A stretch of 64,000 nt of DNA. It comes from Physcomitrium patens. Lineage: Eukaryota; Streptophyta; Bryopsida; Funariales; Funariaceae. Every line of letters begins with the position of its first letter. The first letter of the stretch is position 1. The notes below the pieces were generated by a model. It worked only from the letters and a program-made list of their open reading frames with translations. It searched no databases and was not told the origin of the DNA. Shown piece by piece: positions 10,706 to 23,501 of the stretch. Both the position numbers and the translations under genes were made by a program. The stretch is from NCBI RefSeq assembly GCF_000002425.4, contig NC_037274.1:693919-757918 (forward strand), given 5' to 3'.

Positions 10706-12703
10706 TCATCTTTCACAAAGACACATTTGTAGTAGAATCCATGTGTTCATCTTATGAGTAAAACCAAATACACAACCATTAGAAGGATGGATGAGAGTAG
10801 AGTTGTTGAAAATTATAAGTGGTAGCAAATAGTATTGCCCAAGCAAACATATGAAAGAATAGTATGAAATAAAGTAATGGAAAAGGTTGTAAACACATTC
10901 CATTCTACCATAGGAAAGAGAAGCAATAAGACAATTTTGGTAGTCTATAGAATACAAACTCAAAGTCATGGCACAAGATAGGAGTATATATTTAAAAGCC
11001 CATATAAAGAGATTATGGTACAAATTGCATATGAAGATATGTAGTTGGATAAAGAAAAAAATGTTGCTTGGAAGCTTTAGCATTTTGAGATAGCACATAG
11101 TCAGAAGAACTTGTGAATAGAATATTTTATTATTATGTTCATTTTACTATGAATTTTATATGATTATAAATTAATTATTTTAAATCTTAATTTTAAAATT
11201 TTTAATAAATAGAATATATAAAAATTAAATTTCTTGTATATCTAAAAAAATATTCTTTAATAAAAGCATTGAAAGCAATAAAAAGTTGTGTACAATAAAT
11301 GTCAAAATTATTGGTATATTTATAGTACATCTAGACATATTGGTAGATAAAAACACATTTAAATTATTGTAGAATGTGTAGTATTAAAAGGACTACAAAT
11401 AGAATTTGTATATTTCAAAGTTAATTTATATATATTATATTCCTAATCAACATGGATGTTGATAATGTATATATATTTTTAAATAGGTTACTTTACGTAA
11501 AGTAGATTGATGTAATATAACAAGATAGAAGAGTCCAAAATACAACAAAATGCCTGTGCTTACAATACATTAGTTACTTTTGGTACAGAAAATTGTACAT
11601 TTGTAATAATTCCAATAAATAAAAAATTAAAGTTCAAGGTTGATATGAAAGAGGAAGAAGTAGACTCAATGAAATACCATAGCATAATTAGCAAATGTCT
11701 CTACTTAATCCATGTTCATTTTTATATTCAATTTGCCATTGGAATTATCAGTAGATTTATGGTAAGTTCTTAAAAATTATATCTTTTGATAGAAAAAAGA
11801 ATTCTAAGTTACATCAAGTATACTCAAGTTTATAGAATTCTTTGTAGTAAGAACAATTAAAATCATCTAATTGGATATATAGATTTTGATTGCATTTGAG
11901 ATATAAAACAAATACACTCTACCACAAATTTTGTATTTAATATTGTCAATACACATATATCATGATCATTCAAGAAACAACCAATAATAACTCTATCTTT
12001 GTTAGAAACAAAATATAGAGTACTAGCAAAAGTTTCAAGAGAACCTACATAACTATCAATATTACTCAAAGATTTGTAAATCAAGATACAACATTCAATA
12101 ATCATACATTGTGATAATGTTAGAAGTATAAGCATAGCTACCAATCCAAGAGTGAATTTAAGAACAAGACATATTATTATACATTATCATTTTATCAAAG
12201 AAAAAATAAAATTAAGAAAAATCTAATTTAATAAAATACTAGAAAGTTTTTTATTCAAAAAATTCCAAGAAAGATTGAATATAATTAGTAAATTCAGTTT
12301 GACTATATAAAAATAAAATAAAAATAAAAATAAAAATATTACTCATATAAATACATATCTAATTTAAAAAATATTTTTTAGCATCTATTTTCTTTCAAAA
12401 TGCTTGAAACTTAGTATCTCTAAAGTCCTTAACCTCAACCTCACAAGATATCTAAGATACATATACTGCTAGATGAAATCTACATTTTGTTGTATAATAT
12501 GTATGAAGTATCAAACCATCGTCAAAAACTTCAATAGTATTAGAAGTAGAATGTAAAAACAATGAGAAACTTGTATGATGAGCCGAAGCTAAAGAATTAG
12601 CAGCAAATCCAAATGAATAAGTAGAAGAATCTTCTCCTATTCCATCTTGACGAAGATCTTCAACCAAAATATAAAACAACATTTTTTCTAATTTTCTCAA
12701 CAA
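10706..12703 (-). pseudogene. Unrecognised - strand open frames, possible gene or transposon relic
   Basis: Three - strand frames lie in a row: 12452-12703 (83 codons), 11863-12144 (93 codons) and 10706-11098 (130 codons). Some stretches look protein-like (for example RQDGIGEDSSTYSFGFAANS near 12640), but I cannot assign a family. No start context, splice pair or domain ties them together. They could equally be chance frames in AT-rich DNA. Confidence 0.2.
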
Positions 12704-12939
12704 TCATTTGTAGAGACTTGCTACAAATAGCAGCAATCAAATAATGACCTTAAAATTTCTAAAAATAGAATATATGAATAAAAAAATATTATTAGTAAAT
12801 ATTGAGGATTCTTCACTTTCCTCACTATTGCATCACATTACAATCTCTTTGCCAATACATTGCATTTCAAAAAAAGAAATCTTCATAGAGCATAGAAATA
12901 AGAAGTAGCTTTAGGATAAAATCAAAAATCTCAACCTTG

Positions 12940-12963
12940 AAGGCAAGGGAGGGTGTTGGATAC
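12940..12963 (+). other. Possible polypurine tract and LTR start
   Basis: AAGGCAAGGGAGGG is followed directly by TGTTGGATAC, the arrangement of a PPT and the first bases of a + strand LTR. No second copy of this LTR was found in the window and no coding region is recognisable upstream, so this is only a candidate edge of a decayed element. Confidence 0.35.
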
Positions 12964-15900
12964 ATTATTTGCTTGACCAGATTATAAATCTTATAATATA
13001 AATCATGCCAGATTATAAATTATATAATACCTAGCCATGATTAGTGACTAAATTAGTAATGAATATCTTTCTAAACCTTCCTACATATACTAACAAGTCT
13101 TCATCAAAAAATCCACTAAATATTAAGAGATTGAATAAAGTTGAAAATCCTTGCAATCTTTAAGGTACTATACCTAGCAATTTCCTAGATAATATCATCT
13201 AATCAATTTATATGTTTGTTTTAAGATTTTATTTAATTTTATTAATTATATTATTCCTTGAAGTTACAATAAGAGAAGGATGAACTGGAGGTTTTAAAGA
13301 ATAACCTCTACCTTGCCCATTTTTAATAGAATTTTGTAACATCTTATTATAAAGATCTTTTAATATATCAATTTTTAATACTATAGTTTCTAATTTTATT
13401 TGGATTTATTTAAATACATCCAAATTGCAAAATATAATTATTAAAATTATAAGCTACATTATTATTATATAGATCTAAATGGCATACAAACAAATATATG
13501 GCTTCTAAATTATTTACTTAAGGTAAAATAAGACCTAATAGATAACTTAAAATAAAACAAATAAAAATTAAAAAGACTTGTAATATTTTAAAATTTATTT
13601 AATAAAGTAACATATAATCTTCTTTCTTCTTACTCATTTGTGATGCATATGGTATAATTATAATCTAAGATGAAACCTTGTGTTGATCTCAAATTAGTGG
13701 TATCACTTTATAATAGAATCATTCTCACAAATAATGCATGTGGTCTAACTAAATATCAAGTTAATATCTTATACCAATATTAAAATAGAATATATATCTT
13801 TAATTAGATTTTATTTTATAATTAGAAATTAGATAAGAAGACCAAAGATAGTATAAGTAAATTAAAAGTTTCACTATATAGATACTACAAAAGTTAGATC
13901 AACCATATAAAAGACAACTATTAAAGCAATCTACAACAATTAGCTATGCTTCATAGAAGTCATCACTTCTCACAAGTATAGGTTGAACAACAAAAAAAAT
14001 CATGTTGGCGATTATGCTCTTTTTTTTTTATACCTAAATATATAAATAATTTAAAGAGATAAGATTTAAAAATTAACAAAGTTAGTCTTTTATATTTTTG
14101 AAGTTATACTTCAACTCCAATCTTTATACTTTTGGAAAGACAACCAACTTGGAGAGGACAATCAAATAAAATCATTAATAATAATAAATTGGATAAAAAT
14201 AAAAATAAAAAGTATGAATAAATGATAAATCAAATTAATTATAAATTAAAAATTAAAAATAAATTAAAAATAAATTAAATAATTAACTAAAGAAAGATTG
14301 AAATTAAAAACTCAAAATGAAATTAAAGTCTATTTTTATATTATTTTTATATTTTAATTTTAATTTTATATTTATATTTATTTATATAAAAATATATTTT
14401 ATAGCTATTTATTTTAACATTATAATTTATAATATAATCAAGTAAAAAATTTTAAAAATAGAATTTAAAAAGATAAAATAAGTTATAGATGAGATAGAAA
14501 TCACCAACCTCAATTGTATTCTATCTAAGACAACAACCTCATTCTATTCCAAAAATTGCCAAAAATTCAATATTAATTTGATTTTAATGAAACTTCTATT
14601 ACTACAAGATTATCTTTATATGACTTATATTAAAAACATCCATTACCAAATAGTTATTATGCACTAGAAAATACCTTTTCAATATATAATATATAGTAGT
14701 GAATCTTTTTATAATAAAAAAAAAATCACTAAAATTCTATAATAACTCTAAATTAAGCATATATTAGCTTTTTAGAAGGCTAAAATTAAAACACATATAT
14801 TGCCAATTTTAGACTATAATATTAAAGCAAGTAAAATTTTATTAATAAAAATCCAAGAATAAATAAATATTCTATTAAATAATTTAATGTTTTACTATCT
14901 TGTGAGTTTGAAATTAAATTTTTTTGTTTAATCAATAAAGAAGAGAAGTAGAAAACATATCAATGATGAAAGCCAAGTTGCAAGGCTCATTCAACAAGAC
15001 CAAGTAAGATCAATCACAGCATACTATAGTTATATTTATATACACTATAAGGATGGTCTTTTGACAAACACACCATTTGTGAAAGAGTAAAATTCATCAC
15101 TCACCTCAAAATAAAAAATGATCTCAATTAAGATTTTTTTTAATTTATCGTATGAAGTAGAAAAAATAAAAAAAATAAACAATACAAAATAAGTGAAATA
15201 AGTGCAATCAAGCAATTGTACACTACAAAACTTATTTACAATTTATTTATTACATTTTCACCTAATTATAAGTAAAATCAAAGAATATAATTTATATTTT
15301 TAGAGAGTTAATTTTATTATCTTTTCAATAATGCAAAAAACATATAAATTTAAGTTTCTATTTATAAATTATGAAGGTATAAAAATAAGAAGTAAATAAT
15401 TAAAACAAATAATTGAATAAATTTTATGTCAAAGATAACTTGGTTACTAAATCAAGGATTTGAGCCTCACAAAGGCTCACAAGTTATATACATGGATGTC
15501 TTAAAGAGGCCACAAGGCTTTAGCCTTATCTTCTTAACTATATTGAAGGTGCTACAACCTATAAGAAACTTATGCATCTCCTTTCTTCCAAAGATTAGAC
15601 TAGTTATTGGTCTTCATTTTTTTTTACTAATAAAACTAATATTTTTTTATTTTTGACTTTATCATGGTATTTAATAATATCCAGTAAGCTTTAGAACTTT
15701 ATATGGTCTTCAAATCTTATTGCATTTCTTCATAATGACTCTCAAGATGATAAAATTCATTTTTTCTAAAGTCTTAAAAATCATTCTAAAAATTCTTAAA
15801 AAATTAATAATCATGATTTTTATATATATAATATATGTAGATAGAAAGCTAATGCAAACATTGGTTTTATTAATTAAACATTAATACTTAATAATAAGAA

Positions 15901-17095
15901 AATATATTAAATCAATTAAAATAAATACCTTGACAACTTACTAAGACTCCATTTTAATAACTTTTTTTTTCTAATAATAAGACTCTTATATCCTATAAAT
16001 ACTTCTAAATTTAAATAAAACTTAAATAATAAAAATACTATCTAATCTAAATATTTTTATAATTAAAAAAATTAAAAATATATTTTTAACGATTCCACTA
16101 ATCAAGATCTATTAGTAGAATCTATAGTTTTTTTTAATATATATATATATATATATCAAAGTCTTCTTCTTTACATTAATCAATTAGGATTTAATATTGG
16201 TGCTTATTATATAAGATTAGTTGTATTTTAAAATCTAAAATTTATACTCATATTAATTGTTTCTTTAGTTTATAATTCTTCTTGATCAAATGCCTTCAAT
16301 TTTTCTTCTTTTTGTAAAAACCTAAAATTAGTCGATGACATTGGTGCAACCTATAACTTTTCCAATTTATCTAATTCTTAAAGATTAATTTTATGCTTCT
16401 TCATTATCTAATGACTTCATCTAATTTATGTTTTTTTTTTTTTTTTTTTTTTTTTAATTTCCTTTAAAATTTGGACTTTTCTTATATACTTCTCTATTTT
16501 TGCTTTATCAAGCACATAGAAGACTATGAATTCAATTACAACATTTTTTTTTATGAAAATTTGATATAAGATATTTTTTTATAAATCAGTTTAAAATTGC
16601 ATAATTCTTAAAGATTAATTTTATGCTTCTTTTATTAAACTAACTACTTTTTGATTTAGTGATATCCTTATATAATCAATACAAGAAGTCTTCTCAAATT
16701 GGTTACAATTATTCCATAACTACCTATCAATAATTTCCAATTCTTACTATCTACTATAAGCTCTCAAATCCCTTTAATGACAAAGTTATCTTTAATAGTA
16801 ATTTTTAGCTTTGGATTTCAAAAAGGAAAAATAAAGGAAAAATAAAGGAAAAATAAATAAATAAATAAATAAATAAAAATACACGACCTATTGACCCCTA
16901 CACTTGTTGATGCTTAAAGCACATTAATCTTTCACAGATTTACCCACCAATAAATGACCTACCAAAAAAATAGCATTCAAATGATACAAACAGAATTTGT
17001 GAACTGCCTCAATTTTGTATGAAACTAAATTCAACTCTAAGCATGGGAATAATCCACACTACAAATAATGGACTTTCTGAGATGCTTCTTTTGTG
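12964..17095. other. AT-rich intergenic DNA, no gene seen
   Basis: Very AT-rich with short simple repeats: an (AT)10 run near 16137-16156, a T run near 16433-16456, and AAAT repeats near 16855-16877. A direct repeat of about 27 bp (ATTCTTAAAGATTAATTTTA...) occurs near 16374 and again near 16602. The 76-codon + strand frame at 15426-15656 matches nothing I know. Confidence 0.5.
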
Positions 17096-17099
17096 TTTT

Positions 17100-18672
17100 T
17101 AAAGCTTGAATCAGGGCATCGCGGGTGTTTTTTGTTGTAAATCCCGGAGTGCATGTGAGTCATCGCTGATCGATGATCAAGCGTTTCGCCACGGCGAGAT
17201 CATCGCAACGCCTGCAGCAGCAACTCCATGCGTGGTAGATTCACAGTTCCAGTGGCAGCAAGTTTCGTCGCCTGGGAAATGCGTCACTGACAAGCATCGC
17301 CACGGCAACCACAGGTCGAATCGTTCTGGGTCATGGTCGGCTTCACAGCCATCACAGAACTGGCGGATTCCAATTCCTACAGATCTTTTCAGCACCTTTT
17401 AAGAAGCTTTTCATTGTGTCGCTTGAAAGCTAGATAGGATCCCCATTCACCCACATTTGAGTCTCGACCTAGCCTTTTTTTAGACACGAACCAAAGGCTG
17501 GCTGTCATGCTCGTGGATATACAATGCAAGTCTCGTCGAGATGATCTTGAGAATGGAGTTGAATGTGTGGTGGGTCTGGAGAGTTTTTTCCGGTGCAGCT
17601 TTCGGGTCCGCCAATGTCAACCCACATCCTGCCAGAATGAATTTCTCGGAACAGAGCAAAGATTCTGGGAATATTTTTCGCAACTCTGCTTGGTCGATGC
17701 ATTTCACAGAGACAGCCAGATTGATGGAGTTTTACTAATGAAATATCCGTGATAGCATCGATCTGTTCGCCAAAATACCGCCCTCTCACTTGCCAGTAGC
17801 CTACCGACCAGTCTAAAACAAAACCGCGTATACATCGCGAACGAATGACTCTACTGGGAGCCTGCTAGAATATCTTAACGATTAAATCCTGAGGCACAGC
17901 TGGACATTGTTAACAGTCATGTGGTGGTGAGTATTCAGAATCTCGAGTAGGATACTGGAATTGAGAGAACACGATGCAGGCTCCCCAATCTAGACACGAG
18001 TCTCCACTGCACTGCAGCAACTTAATATTGTATTCTCACCCCGCAGATCACATTGTGCTCTGCTACAGATTGCCTGATTGTCACATTCCTATTCAAAGGC
18101 GCTTCTACCTCTCCAGTGAGGAAAAATCTCTGATCCTTAATATCACTTTGTATGTCCACCCTTTCAGTTGCGATGTTGCTCGTTGAAACACAACTAAAGC
18201 ATATTTTGTCTTCCTCGTTCACATCTTGGCAAGACCTTCACCATTAAGGGTTTGTGTAGTACTTGATCATGATGTGCAGGGATAGTTTTTACTTTTCAAG
18301 GTCAAGCTAACGGTGACATCTGATTTCGTAGGCATTGTCATGTTTCCCTCAGAGACTCAAAATGGAGTCGAGAAAAGAGATTAAGCCAACAACGTCATCA
18401 AGATAGCGTTCATAATTACGTGAATTGTCCAGAAGTTGACGTCAATCATGGCTGGGGTGCGTGCTCGTCAGGCCATCATCATGGTTCGCTTTCTCACTCC
18501 AAGGCATATCAAAATCCATCCCACTTCCAATCCGTAAGATTTCTTGGCTGCAACAAATCTCCCGCCCCCATTGTGACCAATGGCCACTGAGCCACGACAA
18601 CCGAAGCATTACGTTCCATCAAGCTGAGACATCCAATCTTCATGTGTCGCAACCCAAGGATATAATTTTAAA
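17100..18672. other. GC-richer island without a recognisable gene
   Basis: For about 1.57 kb the composition rises to roughly half GC, as in the two gene islands of this window, with abrupt AT-rich borders on both sides. Frames up to 98 codons exist on both strands (17106-17402 +, 17505-17789 -, 17507-17752 +, 18022-18222 -), but none shows a known motif. It may be a gene relic, a non-coding transcript, or exons too short to recognise. Confidence 0.4.
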
Positions 18673-19035
18673 CGTTATATGAAAATACAAAATTATAATA
18701 AAATCTTATAAATTTATAAAAATATAAAAATAATTATTTTATATTGTTGATTTTTTAAAATTTATGTAAATATATGTTTATTTAAATAAATTTGGTTTAG
18801 TAGAAATTATTGTGAGTTATTAAAAATAATTGTGTTTATTTTAGAAGTAATAATAGAAGCTATTTAGATGCAAGTTAAATCTATAAGCATCTTTGGTTGT
18901 GCAATGTTGAATAAAAGAATATTAATACTTAAAAAAAATGCATATTATTAAATTCTTTGATTGGCTAAAATTAAAAAAGTGTATTTAATTTTCTTACTAT
19001 TTAAAAAAATAAGCACAAAGTTTTTGATAGAATTG

Positions 19036-19072
<37 letters not shown>

Positions 19073-19881
19073 CATAAATACTATTGTATTCTAAATTAGG
19101 TCTGTAGATCCTTAAAGAACATCTTTTGGAATTTTTATTTTTAAAATTTTTTTAATTATTTTTATTGACAGACATTTTATGCTCAAAAAATAAGGAGAAA
19201 AGCTACAATTTTCAAACTTGTAATTAATTAAAATTAAAAAGTTCAACTTTGTAAGTTTACATCTCAAAAACATTATTTAAAATTATAAAAAATAAGTTAA
19301 AATATAATTTTATTATATGGTATAAATAATCTTGTTTCCTAAAAAATTTAGAAGGCAACTTTAAAAAATTATTTTTTACAAAATATTAAAATATTATTAA
19401 AAATATCTATATACATATCTATAATCTTAGAGTATAGGAATTTTATTAGTTACATAAGGTTTTATATACATTATGTGGATTTATAAAATATCAAAAATTC
19501 TAAATTACAGAGAGATAAAAAAAAACAAAATAAACAAAATAAATGTGAGAATTTGCATTTTATTTATTGAATTGATATATTTGGAATTTAAAAGAATGAA
19601 TAAAGATTTTTGTTAAAACTTTGTTGCAATTTGAATGTATAAGTGCCAGCTTTATTTTTAATGCAAGATTGTTTGTTCATGAGCATGCTTATATTTATTA
19701 GAGACATAAATACAAAAGCATAAGTTTGTTTTTATATATAATTTATTATGTGCAAAAGACAAAGAATACCATTCTTTTTTCTTTTTTTTTATTCAATTAA
19801 CAAAGCTTATTCTTGGATTCAATTCTTATAAGTGAGAATATTAGTTAGAAATTTGAAAAGATTTAAAAAGATTAAAATATA

Positions 19882-19920
<39 letters not shown>

Positions 19921-20590
19921 TTATTTTTAATCTATTTAGGTATTGATTATCTTCTTATCAAGGAAAAGAACTCAAAGATTATAAATAAACAAGTGAAACA
20001 TATATCAAAGAGGAATGACAAAAGAGATATAAGAAAGTATGTATATTTGAGATGAAATTAAAATTGCTATTTATAGAGACAAAAAAACTAAAAATTCTTG
20101 AAATTAGACTAGAAGTAAGAAAGAAATTAACAAGAGTGAAAAAAGGCTCACTTTTGCCACTATATACACTATCTACACTATCTACATAGGAATCATGTGG
20201 CAATGCATTATAGGACCTTTAATACATGTCCAACTTGCAAGACACATGTCTAACTTATAAGGCAAGTTTTCCATATGTGTGCCACATGGCCAACTTATAC
20301 CTCACTTGGACAACTTAATGGGTAATTTTTTAATCTACCAATTACCTAGAAATAAGTTTAAAGTCAAATCTGTGTTTATGTAGCTTCTAAGAACTTCTCT
20401 ACAAAATAATATATAATTTGCTTACTTTTAGTTATTTTACATAATTAATAATATTGATTATGTCCATGAAATAACTTTCTTAAATTTTAAGGTTGACCTT
20501 CCATCTTAAATACCTCATTTTAAAACCGTTTACTTGTTTTCAAAAACATTATAAATATTAAAAACTAAATCAACTATAAATACACAAAAT
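18673..20590. other. AT-rich intergenic DNA with (AT)n microsatellites
   Basis: (AT)n runs occur near 19042-19071 and 19884-19915. Around 20222-20320 a word close to ACATGTCCAACTT recurs three or four times. No coding sequence was recognised; the 74-codon - strand frame at 19979-20203 has no familiar motif. Confidence 0.5.
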
Positions 20591-21353
20591 TTATTTCAAT
20601 CCAAGACACAAATTATTTAAAATCATAAAAATTTATATTAATATTCAAAATTCAATTTTCAAGATTTTAATTCACTAGAATCTCAATCTATTTTGATTTG
20701 ATCATTTGATTAAATATAATATTATAATCCACATTTTATACAATTATATTTATAAAACCACAAAATTTTACATATAGATCTGTTATAAAATTCACACAAT
20801 TCATTAAAATATAATTCTATTATTATTCCTTAAAATATATATATATATATATATATATATCCAAAACAATCATAATTTTCAAAAATTCTTACAAATTCAT
20901 TAGAAACTATATTCTCTCCAAAGTAATGTTTAAAAAATATTATTAATTTTTTTTAAATCCTAATTTCCAATCAACAATAAAATCTCATGTTTGTTTTGAA
21001 TGCCTAGTTATGTGCTTCAAGGTCTAGTTGCAACCTTGGTTTACAACCAATTCTCCTTGAATATCAATCTAAGGCTTTTTTTGAGTAATTTTTATTGAAA
21101 GCTACTCTTTATTTTTACCTAAAGAAGTGTATAATTTTATTTTTGCTAATCTACTTTATTTTATTTTTTTATTGTTTTGTAAAGTAAGTAAAAATTTATT
21201 TTATTAAAAGACAACATTAATAATATAAAAAATTTTACTTCCTCCTATACTTTTATTTTTAATACTAAAACCATTTATTAAAATATTTAAAAATAATAAA
21301 TTTTAAAATATAATCATCTCTTTTTCTTTCACCTAATAGTTGTATTATATTAT
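20590..21353 (-). repeat. Decayed LTR, same family as the insertion at 44168-46159
   Basis: Segments align with 45540-46159: CAAAATTTTACATATAGATCTGTT with TAAAATTTCACTTATAGATCTATT, TAATCTACTTTATTTTA with TAATCTACCTTATTTTC, and TTTCACCTAATAGTTGTATTATATTATGACA with TTTCACCTATTAGCTGTTTTATATCATAACA. Both similarities end at the terminal ACA, which marks the LTR edge. Its inner side faces a - strand integrase remnant, so it is the 3' LTR of that element. The outer edge was not found. An (AT)n run lies at 20834-20860. Confidence 0.6.
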
Positions 21354-21449
21354 GACATCAATCTTCTTTAAATTTATGCAACTTTTAATATGTGCAAATT
21401 ATTTTTTAATATATTCATAGAGAATCTTTTTCATCATAGTCAAATTCTT

Positions 21450-22136
21450 GTCTATAATTTGTTCATCTATTTCTATTTCAATATCATGTAATGGATTTGT
21501 TCTTCATTAAAATAAGTACATTCACTCTTTTATCTAAATAACTTAATTAACTTATCTGCTATAGATATCTTTAATTCTTTACCATCATGTTTTCAAAACA
21601 AGTATGAGGCATTGTCAGAGACTTTTTTCATAATATATAGTTCAAATCAAAATTTTAAAATTTTTTGTAATGTACTATATTAATTATGCAAACTATTATC
21701 AAAAATTAAGATGCAATCATCTTCTTTAATTGTTTTAGGTCATAGTCAATGTCTTTTTTTATTAAATATCTCTTTATTCTTTTCTTTTGTTTTTTTCAAC
21801 CTCTCTATAAATGCTTCAATATCATTATGATTTCTTTCCAATTGCTTAATTTAAAATGCTAAAAATTCTCATCTCATAAGATCATCCTTCTATAGTAATA
21901 TATTCCATATAAGCAATATCTCTTTTATTGGCATCATGGATTTTAATGTATACATTTATTCAAAAAGCATATAACTTATCATTGTATAGAAATTCTGAAG
22001 TCTACTCATAATGCAAATAATAGTAATCTAATTACTTATGTATTTTGCCACTGCATGTCTTTAGTAATACCTTAACAATGTCTCAATATCTATGCTCACT
22101 TTTTCCATCAACTTCCAAATTATATGTTATTGTCAA

Positions 22137-22175
<39 letters not shown>

Positions 22176-22480
22176 AAAAATCCATTCTACCCACGAATTC
22201 TTTTGTTTGTTTTGCATCTAATTCACCTCTATTTGTAGTAATTTTTACAAAACAACCATAACAACAATGACAACCTTCTTAAAAAAATCAACATATACTT
22301 TCAATATTTTGTAATCAAGTTTTATGATTTAGAATTTAAGATACTTATGTGAATTTGATAACAACTTCACATGAGATTGAAGGCAACACACCACATATCA
22401 ATATGCAAGACATAAGAAAATAGACATGCCTATTTAATAATATTTTCTATGCAATATTTCTATTGTTCAAAAACATTTGA
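21450..22480 (-). pseudogene. Decayed Ty3/gypsy integrase and C-terminal tail
   Basis: Reading down the - strand from 22440: LLSNSHKYLKF, KVYVDFFKKVV, then KLLQIEVN and MQNKQKNSWVEWIF (catalytic-core region, near 22230-22180), then HNDIEAFIERLKKTKEKNKEIFNKK (about 21840-21770), TIKEDDCILIF, and KVSDNASYLF with HDGKELKISIADKLIKLF (about 21620-21530). This is the integrase core followed by the GPY/F-like module of a gypsy element. Stops and frame changes are numerous. It ends about 350 bp from the stop codon of the immune-receptor gene. An (AAT)n repeat sits inside it near 22137-22168. Confidence 0.65.
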
Positions 22481-22832
22481 CAAATTGTTGACATGTACCC
22501 AACAATAATACCAAACAAAAGTACAAATTTGATTATCTAATCTATAAATTATTTATTAGGAATCTCTACCAATCTCTTCTAATCTCTCAATTTTCTTAGA
22601 AATTTAAAAAACGAGTAACTAATAGATTTTATAGTTATCAATGTGAATTATCAAATATTATAATTAGATGAAACTAGTTTAAAATAAACATGAGCTTGTA
22701 ATAGATCTATGTTTGGGCAATTATAACAATTTGAAATTGATTTCAAAGTCACTCTGTTTTCATTGATTTGTGATCCTCAAACATCTTCCCATTTTGGTAT
22801 ATTTTCTGTGGGCCCCTCGGTCTTTGGGATAG

Positions 22833-23501
22833 TCAAGATAGTTCTACCTTGGCATCATCTTTGAGGCTCTCAATCACGTTCTCCTTATACCGCAACACAC
22901 AAGGATCTGGAAGGAAATTATAAGGCACTTCAAAGTCGATCAGTGCGGCTTCAAATTCACCTTGCTTCCACTTGCTCAGCCCTTGTTGGTACTTCAGCGT
23001 TTGAGGATACGGGTACATGACATACGACCGATCCAAGTCCTCTTCTGCGCCCTCAAAGTCCCCAAGTTTGAACTTCACCTTGGCTCTGGCTCGCAAAAAC
23101 AGTGCACAATTGAAAGGATTCACCTCAATTGCCTTGTCATAATCCTGAAGTGATCCTTGCAAGTCGAAAGGAAACACAGATTCTCTCAACATTCCTCTGT
23201 GAAAGAGTGTTGCTTCGTGTCTGGGATCCAATGCCAGAGCTTGAGACATGGCAGCCTCTGCCCCTGCAAAATCGCCTGTGCGGTGCTTGGCTCGTCCTAA
23301 CAGACTCAGAGTTGTTACGTTGTTTGGGTCCAACGCGTTTGCTGGTTCCAAGCAATACAAGGCTGCGTAGAAATCATCCAGCTCGAACTTTTGCATTGCC
23401 GCTTTGCGCAATGCGGCAGCTATTTCCGGTTGAGGCTCGCCCACTTCCTTCCATGTTAGACTCCTTCCCAGTGCTTGCAGAGTACCTGCAAAATTGGAGC
23501 C
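22833..23501 (-). CDS. TPR exon, proposed last exon of the TNL gene
   Basis: The frame opens after CTGTAG/GGCTCC and runs to TGA at 22835-22833 (222 residues). About five TPR units are visible, for example KFELDDFYAALYCLEPANALDPN, RTGDFAGAEAAMSQALALDPRH, LQGSLQDYDKAIEVNPFN and FKLGDFEGAEEDLDRSYVMYP, with the usual small residue at position 8 and Pro at the repeat end. It lies 500 bp beyond exon 4 on the same strand, with matching phase. It has no ATG near its 5' end, which favours an internal exon over a separate gene. It could also be a relic of a neighbouring TPR gene. Confidence 0.7.
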   Translation of the reverse strand, partial: GSNFAGTLQALGRSLTWKEVGEPQPEIAAALRKAAMQKFELDDFYAALYCLEPANALDPNNVTTLSLLGRAKHRTGDFAGAEAAMSQALALDPRHEATLFHRGMLRESVFPFDLQGSLQDYDKAIEVNPFNCALFLRARAKVKFKLGDFEGAEEDLDRSYVMYPYPQTLKYQQGLSKWKQGEFEAALIDFEVPYNFLPDPCVLRYKENVIESLKDDAKVELS

